From the NCBI GenBank assembly GCA_938005745.1, contig CALLMM010000009.1:1-64000 (forward strand): a stretch of 64,000 bases of DNA. The letters are read 5' to 3'. The DNA comes from an uncultured Chthonomonadales bacterium. GTDB taxonomy: Bacteria > Armatimonadota > Chthonomonadetes > Chthonomonadales > CAJBBX01. This document shows positions 55,010 to 62,506 of this stretch, in pieces (position 1 is the stretch's first letter; every line of letters starts with the position of its first letter). The position numbers were made by a program, and so were the translations under genes. The notes beneath the pieces were generated by a model, which did no database searches, was not told the origin of the DNA, and saw only the letters and a list, made by a program, of their open reading frames with translations.

Positions 55010-55296
55010 TGGACGACGAGGAGATGACCCTGAATCTTCTGCCGCTGAATTCTCCGGCGACGGTCACGCGGCTGACCTGTCAGGGGGCAGATCGGCGGCG
55101 GATGTTTGATCTGGGGATACTGCCTGGCGCGCGGATTGCGGCGGTGTCGCGCAGCCCGCTGGGCGATCCGACCGCCTACCGGGTGCGCGGCGCGGTCATC
55201 GCCCTGCGCCGTGAGCAGGCGGAGCAGATTTTCGTGGCTCCTGCCGCCCCGCAGACGGTCGGACAGGAGAGAGGGGGAGCCGGCAGAGATGGCTGA
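55006..55296 (+). CDS. feoA: FeoA ferrous iron transport protein
   Basis: 96 residues; an SH3-like FeoA domain with the Leu-rich RLTCQGADRRRMFDLGILPGA followed by GDPTAYRVRGAVIALRREQA. A small soluble partner of FeoB needed for iron transport. Overlaps dtxR (ATGA) and FeoB GTPase gene (8 bases). ATG 55018 is an alternative start but lies inside the expected domain edge. Confidence 0.92.
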   Translation: MMDDEEMTLNLLPLNSPATVTRLTCQGADRRRMFDLGILPGARIAAVSRSPLGDPTAYRVRGAVIALRREQAEQIFVAPAAPQTVGQERGGAGRDG

Positions 55297-56125
55297 TACG
55301 AATCGGACGATCGCCTCGACCGAAACGGCGGCTTGCGGCTCCTGCACGCGATGCAGCACGGGACCGTTGACCCGGCTCGGCGTCCATATCGGCTCATGGG
55401 ACTTCGTGATCGCGCTAGCGGGCAACCCCAACACCGGCAAGAGCACGCTCTTCAACGCGCTGACCGGGCTGCGTCAGCATGTCGGCAACTGGCCCGGCAA
55501 GACGGTGGCGCGCGCCGAAGGAGGTCTGACCTTCAACGAGAAGCGGTACAAGCTGATTGACCTGCCCGGAACCTACTCGCTTCTCTCCGCCAGCGCGGAT
55601 GAAGAGGTGGCGCGCGACTTCCTTCTGTTCGGGCGTCCCGATGTTACCATCGTGGTGACGGACGCTACCTGCCTGGAGCGCAATCTGGGGCTTGTCCTGC
55701 AGGTGCTGGAGATCACCGACCGCGTGGTGATCGCGCTCAACCTGATGGATGAGGCGCGCCGGCGGGGGATCGAGGTGGATGCGCGCAGTCTCTCCCGCGA
55801 TCTGGGCGTTCCGGTGGTTCCTACGGCGGCGCGGCGCGGCGCGGGTATTCGGGAGCTTCTGTCGGCGGTGGAGGAGGTGGCGCTGGGAGCCTACCCGGCG
55901 CGAAGGCGTCATCTCCGTTACACCGACCGCGCGCTGGAGACCGCCGTCCGGTCCCTGATCGCGCAGATCGAGGCGCTCTTTCCGGGTCTGCCCAATGCAG
56001 AGTGGGTCGCGCTACGCCTGCTGGAGGGCGACGAGAGCATCCTCCGGGCAGTGCAGGACGGCACGCTGGGAAAGCTGGCGCAGGGCGGCGCGCCTGCCGG
56101 CGCCGCGCCTCTGGAGGCGAACTGA
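55289..56125 (+). CDS. feoB: FeoB GTPase domain as a separate protein
   Basis: 278 residues containing only the N-terminal G domain of FeoB and the guanine-dissociation-inhibitor helices. G1 GNPNTGKST, G3 DLPGTYSL, G4 NLMDEA are clear. A Cys cluster CGSCTRC sits near residue 17, before the G domain. GTP hydrolysis drives ferrous iron passage through the membrane part, here encoded by the next gene. The stop TGA is followed after only one base by the ATG of the membrane gene. Confidence 0.93.
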   Translation: MADTNRTIASTETAACGSCTRCSTGPLTRLGVHIGSWDFVIALAGNPNTGKSTLFNALTGLRQHVGNWPGKTVARAEGGLTFNEKRYKLIDLPGTYSLLSASADEEVARDFLLFGRPDVTIVVTDATCLERNLGLVLQVLEITDRVVIALNLMDEARRRGIEVDARSLSRDLGVPVVPTAARRGAGIRELLSAVEEVALGAYPARRRHLRYTDRALETAVRSLIAQIEALFPGLPNAEWVALRLLEGDESILRAVQDGTLGKLAQGGAPAGAAPLEAN

Positions 56126-56126
56126 G

Positions 56127-57548
56127 ATGGCGGAGGTCAACACGCAGAGGCTTCTGGAGACGGCGGAGAGGCTGCGCGCCGAGATCGGGACGGAACTGCA
56201 TGACAGGCTCTCCGAGGCGATCTACGCGGACGCCGCCCGAATCGCCGAACGCGCGGTTGTGCGCGCAGGAGAGGAGAGACGCCTCTCCTGGGACATCCTT
56301 CTGGATCGCCTGCTGACCAGCCGCGCCTTCGGCTTCCCGATCATGCTGCTGCTGCTCACGGCGACCTTCTGGATCACGATCGCCGGGGCGAACGTCCCCT
56401 CCGCCCTGCTGGGTCAGCTGACGCAGGTGACCCTCTACGGCTGGCTGCATCAGGCGGCGAACGCAGTCAACGCCCCCTGGTGGCTCTCCGGTCTGCTGAT
56501 TGACGGGGTCTATCTGGCGATGGCGTGGGTCTTCAGCGTGATGCTGCCGCCGATGGCGATCTTCTTTCCGCTCTTCACGCTGCTGGAGGATTTTGGCTAC
56601 CTGCCCCGCGTCGCCTTCAATCTGGATCGGCTCTTCAAGCGGGCGGGCGCGCACGGCAAACAGTCGCTGACGATGATGATGGGCTGGGGATGCAACGCCG
56701 CGGGGGTCGTCTCCACCCGCATCATTGACAGCCCGCGCGAACGGCTAATCGCCATTCTCACCAACAACTTCAGCATCTGCAACGGGCGATGGCCCACCCT
56801 GATCCTGATGGGGACGATCTTCATCGGGGCGACCGCGCCTCCCGCGCTCGCCAGCTTCTACGCCGCCGCCAGCGTGGTGACGGTCGCGGTGCTGGGGATC
56901 GTCTTCACGCTGCTGGTCTCGGCGTTTCTCTCGCGCACCTGGCTGCGGGGCGAGGCTTCGCATTTCAGTCTGGAACTGCCGCCCTATCGTCCGCCCCGCA
57001 TCCTGCAGACGCTCTACACCTCGCTCATAGACCGCACGCTGATCGTCCTCAAGCGCGCCATGATCATGGCGGCGCCGGCAGGCGCGGTCATCTGGCTGAT
57101 CAGCAACGTCACGATCGGCGGGACGAGCGTCGCCGGGCATCTGGTCGCCCTGCTCAACCCGATCGGTCTGCTGATCGGTCTCAACGGCGTGATCCTGCTC
57201 GCCTACATCGTCGCCATTCCCGCCAACGAGATCATCATTCCGACGATCCTGATGCTGACGCTCAACCTCGCCCGCTCCTCGCTGGCGCAGCAGGGCGTGA
57301 TGCTGGAGATGGAGGACGGGCAGATCTATGAGGTGTTGACCCGTCACGGCGGCTGGACTCTGCTGACGGCGGTCAACCTGATGCTCTTCAGCCTGCTGCA
57401 CAACCCCTGCAGCACCACCCTCCTGACGATCTGGCAGGAGACGCGCAGCCGCAGATGGACCGCCGTCGCCGCGCTGCTGCCGCTGACGATCGGCTTCGGC
57501 GCAACCCTCCTCACCGCCACGATCGCGCGGCTGATGGGGTGGGCATGA
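56127..57548 (+). CDS. FeoB membrane domain as a separate protein
   Basis: 473 residues. After a helical region (LRAEIGTELHDRLSEAIYAD) the protein has the FeoB C-terminal transport domain. The Gate-1 motif is GCNAAGVVSTR and Gate-2 is NNFSICNGRWPTL; the last helices are VAALLPLTIGFGATLL. It would form the Fe(II) pore and pair with the GTPase encoded just upstream. FeoB is normally one ~700-residue protein; here it is split at the linker between G domain and membrane domain. Confidence 0.92.
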   Translation: MAEVNTQRLLETAERLRAEIGTELHDRLSEAIYADAARIAERAVVRAGEERRLSWDILLDRLLTSRAFGFPIMLLLLTATFWITIAGANVPSALLGQLTQVTLYGWLHQAANAVNAPWWLSGLLIDGVYLAMAWVFSVMLPPMAIFFPLFTLLEDFGYLPRVAFNLDRLFKRAGAHGKQSLTMMMGWGCNAAGVVSTRIIDSPRERLIAILTNNFSICNGRWPTLILMGTIFIGATAPPALASFYAAASVVTVAVLGIVFTLLVSAFLSRTWLRGEASHFSLELPPYRPPRILQTLYTSLIDRTLIVLKRAMIMAAPAGAVIWLISNVTIGGTSVAGHLVALLNPIGLLIGLNGVILLAYIVAIPANEIIIPTILMLTLNLARSSLAQQGVMLEMEDGQIYEVLTRHGGWTLLTAVNLMLFSLLHNPCSTTLLTIWQETRSRRWTAVAALLPLTIGFGATLLTATIARLMGWA

Positions 57549-57582
57549 CGGCGCGCCCGGCGGTTCGCCCGGGATCAGGCGG

Positions 57583-59685
57583 CTAATCGCGCGGGCGCGC
57601 GATGGCTCTGAGCGTCTCAAAGTCGGCGTCGCTGCGGGCGGGATCGAAGCGCAGAGCGTTCTCCTGCGCGATCAGCTCCTGGCGTCTGCGCTCCAGCCGG
57701 GCGCGAAGCTGCCGGTCGTGCGTCGCCACATAGATCGCAACGCGGCTCTGTCGGTCGGTGATCTCCACGCCGCTGGCGGTCGTGCGCCAGGCGGCTTCGT
57801 GCACTCCGTCGGCGTCTATGCGGAAGAGATCGGCGGGGCGGCGCAGGTAGGCAGGCAGGTCGAAGGCGAAACGCGCCTCGCGGGGCGCGCCGAACCGGAA
57901 GACCTTCTCTTTCGGATCCGGCGCGTAGTCGAGGTCGAGCGCGAAGAGCAGCGCGCCCTGCGTTGCCGCAATCGAAGCCAGGTCCCAGTCGAGCCTCCCC
58001 TCCCGCCGGGTCTGCCGGTAGCGGTAGGCGTCTCCCTCCAGATAGAACTCCTCCAGCATCCGCATCTCGCGCCCGATCCTCTCCAGCTCCTCCAGCGTAT
58101 CGCGGAACCGGACCAGGGCGGTCAGGCTCAGATTGAACCAGTAGAGCGAGGTGATCCGACTGGCGAGCGCATGGTACGCCTGCAGACGGATCTCGTCAGG
58201 AGTCGGGGCGGTACGCAGACGCCCGTCATAGACATCCCATCCGGAAGCGGGTCCCTGTGACCAGTATGCGGTGGGAGCCGGGCGGCTCATCTCGCGCAGA
58301 GCGCGGCACTTGTCACCGATGGTCTCCAGCGGCGCGCCCCACCCGATGCGTATCCCGTTCCATCGGTCGTAGAGGCGGAAGTTATCCACAGAGGGCGCGG
58401 TAACCCGGTAGGAGTCGTAGTGCGGATAGTCGGACAGTCCCGCCCAGTACCGCCAGTTAGACTCGTCGTTGAGGGTTACGGTGGAGGCGATCCGGGTCGG
58501 CGCATAGCGCAGCAGCTCACGCCAGACCTCCTGCGGCAGCCTCTGATCGCTGCTGAAGGCAAGCTGCGGCTCTCCCAGACGCTCGGCGGCATGGATGCGG
58601 GGCAGGTTCTCGTCGGTGTCGTACAGTTCGAGCGGCTCCAGCCCTCCGAAAAACTTGAGCGGATAGCGGGTATACAGACCGTCGGGACCGGTCTGGTCGG
58701 TGTAGCCGGGGGTTAGACCGAGATGGGCGGTGTTGACATGCAGGCGTGTGAGGGTCTTCAGATACGGTTCATGCAGCACCGCGCTGCGCCCGTCCTTCGC
58801 CGCGCCCCCGACCCATCCGCCGCTGATGTCGAACGCCTCGCGCTTGATCCGCAGGTGCGCCCAGAGCGCGGAGGGCTTCCCCTGCGGATCGTGGAGCGTT
58901 ACCTCCAGCGCGCAGTAGGTGAGCGGTAGCCTTCCGGTCTTCACCTGCGCTCCGCCCCGATCGCCCGCCGGAATCCCGTCGGCGGGAAAGGGCTGAAGAT
59001 CGGTCAGGGGCGGCTGCGGGGAGAGGATACGCCAGCGTTTCGGGTCTTTTGGCAGATAGAGACGCGCGCCGACGATCCTCTGCGTCGTTTTCGACTCGTT
59101 GGCGACATGCAGGATCATCCGGTCGGGGTAGACGCCGCCGTCGCTCGCCAGAAAGGTGACGGCGGAGAGCCAGACCTTCGGCGCGGCGATCTCCAGCGGG
59201 AACTGCGCTCTCGCGCCGTGCCGCCAGTCCTCAACGGTCATCGTGAACCTGCGCCCGACGCCCCAGTCCTTCCGCACCGTGTTGAATGTCCAGACCGAGA
59301 CGCCTCCGGGCGGTATCTCCGTATCTTCGCCCCGCCAGACATTGGGATTATCGTGCCAGGACCAGGCGCCGTCCAGCAGATAGCGGATCGGGTACTGCCC
59401 GTCGAACAGCACCTCGCTCGGATTGAGGCGGTTCGCCGCTCCCTCCCGCGGCGGCTGGAATCCGGTATGCCGCACGAATATCCGCACCAGCGCTCCGACC
59501 GCCTCGCCGGGATCCGCCCCGTAGCGCATGCTCTTTGCCCGGACGTGCGGCGTCACCGTGACGCCGGCGATCTCCATCGGCAGCCGGCTATCGCTCCTCT
59601 GCTGCGCTTCGCTGCTCATTGCGCCTCCCGCCATTGTTATTGCCGACAGCAGCCCCAGGAGCATCTGCCGGAACCGACTTCCCAT
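57583..59685 (-). CDS. Secreted glycosidase-like protein of unknown family
   Basis: 700 residues with a signal peptide (MLLGLLSAITMAGGAMSSEA). Beta-rich first ~300 residues resemble carbohydrate-binding or bulge domains (GVTVTPHVRAKSMRYGADPG, MTVEDWRHGARAQF). The central part resembles a TIM barrel (LTRLHVNTAHLGLTPGYTD; TLNDESNWRYWAGLSDYP) and the C-terminal part is beta-rich. No recognised GH family or certain catalytic pair. Last of the PD-(D/E)XK-cupin-Gfo/Idh-secreted gene row; it starts 20 bases after the Gfo stop. Confidence 0.7.
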   Translation of the reverse strand: MGSRFRQMLLGLLSAITMAGGAMSSEAQQRSDSRLPMEIAGVTVTPHVRAKSMRYGADPGEAVGALVRIFVRHTGFQPPREGAANRLNPSEVLFDGQYPIRYLLDGAWSWHDNPNVWRGEDTEIPPGGVSVWTFNTVRKDWGVGRRFTMTVEDWRHGARAQFPLEIAAPKVWLSAVTFLASDGGVYPDRMILHVANESKTTQRIVGARLYLPKDPKRWRILSPQPPLTDLQPFPADGIPAGDRGGAQVKTGRLPLTYCALEVTLHDPQGKPSALWAHLRIKREAFDISGGWVGGAAKDGRSAVLHEPYLKTLTRLHVNTAHLGLTPGYTDQTGPDGLYTRYPLKFFGGLEPLELYDTDENLPRIHAAERLGEPQLAFSSDQRLPQEVWRELLRYAPTRIASTVTLNDESNWRYWAGLSDYPHYDSYRVTAPSVDNFRLYDRWNGIRIGWGAPLETIGDKCRALREMSRPAPTAYWSQGPASGWDVYDGRLRTAPTPDEIRLQAYHALASRITSLYWFNLSLTALVRFRDTLEELERIGREMRMLEEFYLEGDAYRYRQTRREGRLDWDLASIAATQGALLFALDLDYAPDPKEKVFRFGAPREARFAFDLPAYLRRPADLFRIDADGVHEAAWRTTASGVEITDRQSRVAIYVATHDRQLRARLERRRQELIAQENALRFDPARSDADFETLRAIARPRD

Positions 59686-59705
59686 CTTCCTGCATCCTTC
59701 CCGCG

Positions 59706-60779
59706 TCAGCGTTCCTGCCCCTCAATCTCCACCCAGACGCCCCCCGCCTGCGCGCTCCGGTGTTCGGCAAGCACCTGCCGGAGCGTGGCAAGATTGCGCC
59801 GCGCGCTGATCGTCGGCTCGCGTCCGGTCTCTATCGAGGCGAGAAAGTCGCCCATCGGACCGCAGAAGGTGTTGGGCAGCGCGCCGGCGTCAAACTCCAG
59901 ACGGCGCGCTCCGCCGGGAATCTCCTGCGAGTCGAAGATCAGTTCCGTCCCCCAGACGGAGAAGATCAGCGATCCCCGATCCCCCTCAACCCGGCACTCG
60001 TTGCGCTGCATCTCGCTGCGCAGCAGCTCGTTGTGCAGGATATGACCGGAGCATCCCTCTCCGTAGTCCGCGATAGAGATCAGCAGATTGTCGCTGCGGA
60101 AGTTCTGCCCGTTCATTCGACCGGTGCGCGCCAGAACCCTTCTGGCATCGCGTCCGACAAAACAGCGCAGCAGGTCGGCGAGGTGGGTGTTCCACTGCAC
60201 CGTCAGAAAGTCGTCGCAGACGGCGTAGAAGTCGTGATCGGCAAGCTCCACATCCTGTGTGCCGTGTATCTCGATGGAGGCGAAGTAAGGGGTTCCGATC
60301 AGCCCCCGCTCGATGATCTGACGGGCGAAGAAGACCGCCGGATGCCAGCGGTAGTTCTGGCTGACGGCAAAGGGTATGCCGCTCTCCTGTGCCATCCGAA
60401 CCATCCGCTCGCACAGCGGCAGATCGTCGCCGAGCGGCTTTTCGGTCTGAAGCGGCTTGCCCGCCTGCGCCGCTGCCTGCACGACCGGCTCACGCAGGGT
60501 CGGATGGGTCAGCAGGGAGATCACCTCGACCTGCGGATCGGCGATCAGGTCTTCGTAGCGGTCGTAGATTCGGTGGATGCCCCACTGCTGCTGCGCTCTG
60601 CGCGCTCGATCCAGATCAATCTCGGCGGCGGCGACCACCTGCCAGCCCATCGAGCGATAGGCGGCGAGGTGGGCGCGGGAGATTCCTCCCAGCCCGATGA
60701 CCCCGATGCGCCAGTCCGGACGCTTTGGCAGCGTAAACTGCGTCTGCAGACCGAGTTCCTGCGGCGTGCATGTGTTCAT
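59706..60779 (-). CDS. Gfo/Idh/MocA family oxidoreductase
   Basis: 357 residues. Rossmann N-terminus RIGVIGLGGISRAHLAAYRS and the EKP motif LQTEKPLGDD; the second domain has a dimer beta-sheet (YFASIEIHGTQDVELADH). Acts on sugars or related rings with NAD(P). The ATG overlaps the cupin stop (ATGA), so the two proteins may act on the same compound. Confidence 0.88.
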   Translation of the reverse strand: MNTCTPQELGLQTQFTLPKRPDWRIGVIGLGGISRAHLAAYRSMGWQVVAAAEIDLDRARRAQQQWGIHRIYDRYEDLIADPQVEVISLLTHPTLREPVVQAAAQAGKPLQTEKPLGDDLPLCERMVRMAQESGIPFAVSQNYRWHPAVFFARQIIERGLIGTPYFASIEIHGTQDVELADHDFYAVCDDFLTVQWNTHLADLLRCFVGRDARRVLARTGRMNGQNFRSDNLLISIADYGEGCSGHILHNELLRSEMQRNECRVEGDRGSLIFSVWGTELIFDSQEIPGGARRLEFDAGALPNTFCGPMGDFLASIETGREPTISARRNLATLRQVLAEHRSAQAGGVWVEIEGQER

Positions 60780-61105
60780 CGGTCGTCCCTCCCGCGCAGG
60801 AGGTGTCCCGGACGCTTCTTGCCGCGCAGCGCGGTCTCCATCCAGAAGTAGACGGTGTCCTCCTGTATCTCCAGGATCTCGTGTTCGTCGCCCATGCGCG
60901 TCACCAGCACGTCGCGCGGCTCCAGCGTATAGACGATCCCCTCCGAGCGCATCACCATCCGCCCCTCCAGCATGAAGACATACTCATCGCAGTCGTGAAA
61001 GTGCGGCTCGGTAACGTTCTTCTGTCCCGCCTCAAACCGGGCAAGTCCCCAGGCGGTGATCTCATCGGTCGGCAGATTGGCGCGGACGCCCTGTATGATC
61101 GGCAC
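60776..61105 (-). CDS. Small cupin-domain protein
   Basis: 109 residues, GTG start with AAGGAGA seven bases upstream. Cupin motif 1 is PHFHDCDEYVFMLEGRM with the metal-binding His, His and Glu; motif 2 is LEPRDVLVTRMGDEHEI. Single-domain cupins often isomerise sugars or bind sugar acids. The Gfo/Idh gene overlaps its end, and a 12-base gap separates it from the PD-(D/E)XK gene upstream. Confidence 0.85.
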   Translation of the reverse strand: MPIIQGVRANLPTDEITAWGLARFEAGQKNVTEPHFHDCDEYVFMLEGRMVMRSEGIVYTLEPRDVLVTRMGDEHEILEIQEDTVYFWMETALRGKKRPGHLLRGRDDR

Positions 61106-61117
61106 GGCTATCTCTCC

Positions 61118-62236
61118 TTACTCAGATCCCTGCGGATCGCGCAGCCAGATGACGACCTCCTCCGGGGATATAGCCGCCGCCTCACACAGAGCGTGCAGAC
61201 AGCGGACAAAATCGGCCGCAGAACGATTCGCGTGGACATAGACGGTCTGACCGCCCTCCGCGACCTTATCAAAGTGATTCATCGCCTCCCGCTCGTGCTT
61301 CGGCTCGGCATTCAGGAAGTAGTGATGACCTCCCATTCTGCCGCGGAAGGGCATCGGAGGCAGCCGGCGCATCCGCAGGAGCCACCGCACCAGCTCCATC
61401 GCAAGAATGATCCACGCGGCAACCTGCGCCTCTGTCCCGTCTGGAAATCGCACGCGGGTCGGCTTGGAACCGGTCGCCCGTTCCGAATTTTGCCGCAGCC
61501 AGGCGAGGCTGACGCCGCCCTGTGCGAGCACGGGAGGGGCGTCCTGCGCGGGAGCGGGAGGCTGTTCTATCGGAGCCGGGGCGCAGCCCCACAGCTCCTG
61601 CAGGCAGAGAGCGATCTCCTCGCCCGTCACCCCGCTCAACCCCTCCTGCTTTCGCGCAAAGCTGCGGATCTGGCGGATCAGGTCGCTGTCGGGGCGGAGG
61701 AGCTGCGACAGAAGCAGCGCCTGCAGCGCGCTCTTTCGCTCCGCCCGCTCTCTCTGTCGCCGCAGGCTCTCCACATACGCCGCCAGTCTGCCCGAGCAGA
61801 CTGAATCCCGGCTGATCGCCTCAAAGAACGCCAGTATTCCCTCCCGATCCTCCAGACGCGCCTCCACGACCAGCTTGTCTGCCATCGGTCCCGGCACATG
61901 GTTGTCGTAGAGCCGCCAGGTATGCCCATTGGTCAGCGCTCCCCAGCGCGTCCCGTTCAGGCCGGCGTGGTTGAGGCACTGCACGGCGTGCTTATGGTCG
62001 AGGCTCTCTCTCCAGGCTTTCGCCTCCAGATACCAGGTTCTGTCCGGCTCGTCCGGCAGCAGCGTGTAGTCGGGGTACTGATTGGCGTTATCGGAGACTC
62101 GCGAGAAGATCTCATGCCGCTTATATCCCGCCGCCCACAGGAGCGGCAGGATCACCCATTCGCAGGTGGTACTCTCATTGGGGGGAACGTTTTCATAGAG
62201 CTCCTGAGCCTTCTCAATCTCCTCCGCAAGGGTCAT
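61118..62236 (-). CDS. PD-(D/E)XK nuclease-like protein with HsdR-like N-terminus
   Basis: 372 residues. Residues ~20-140 look like the type I restriction HsdR N-terminal/PD-(D/E)XK domain: TTCEWVILPLLWAAGY, NQYPDYTLLPDE and YLEAKAW (D...E-x-K), then HAVQCLNHAGLNGTRWGALTNGHTW. The middle is helical, and the last third (VSLAWLRQNSERATG, GGHHYFLNAEPKHERE) is not recognised. There is no helicase, specificity or methylase gene near, so it is not a normal restriction system. GAGGAGG directly precedes ATG 62236. Confidence 0.75.
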   Translation of the reverse strand: MTLAEEIEKAQELYENVPPNESTTCEWVILPLLWAAGYKRHEIFSRVSDNANQYPDYTLLPDEPDRTWYLEAKAWRESLDHKHAVQCLNHAGLNGTRWGALTNGHTWRLYDNHVPGPMADKLVVEARLEDREGILAFFEAISRDSVCSGRLAAYVESLRRQRERAERKSALQALLLSQLLRPDSDLIRQIRSFARKQEGLSGVTGEEIALCLQELWGCAPAPIEQPPAPAQDAPPVLAQGGVSLAWLRQNSERATGSKPTRVRFPDGTEAQVAAWIILAMELVRWLLRMRRLPPMPFRGRMGGHHYFLNAEPKHEREAMNHFDKVAEGGQTVYVHANRSAADFVRCLHALCEAAAISPEEVVIWLRDPQGSE

Positions 62237-62340
62237 AGCGCCTCCTCATGCCCGCCGGACGCGGCAGCAGGCAGGTAAATGATCTCCCCGCTCTATTCGC
62301 GGGCAGGAACAGATTATCCTTTCTGACCCGAAAGGCGGAA

Positions 62341-62486
62341 GATTGCTTCGCTTCGCTCGCAATGACAGTATGGGGGCGGGTTGCGCATCTCCGGAATGCT
62401 CGAGCCTTCCGGATTGTCCTGGCGAGGGAGCGCAGCGACCCCTCCCTGTCATTGCGAGGGAGGCGCAAGCCGACCGAAGCAATCTC
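62341..62486. repeat. Dispersed intergenic repeat, copy 6 (inverted-pair form)
   Basis: GATTGCTTCGCTTCGCTCGC then AATGACAG, about 80 bases, then TGTCATTGCGAGGGAGGCG and CGACCGAAGCAATC. Terminal sequences are inverted complements, like copy 1; occupies most of the 270-base gap 62237-62506. Confidence 0.82.
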
Positions 62487-62506
62487 ACACCTGTCCCCCT
62501 GCCCCT

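Noticed and set aside
61118-62236. Complete type I restriction-modification locus
   Set aside because: Only an HsdR-like N-terminal domain is present; no helicase motor, HsdM or HsdS gene is in the window.
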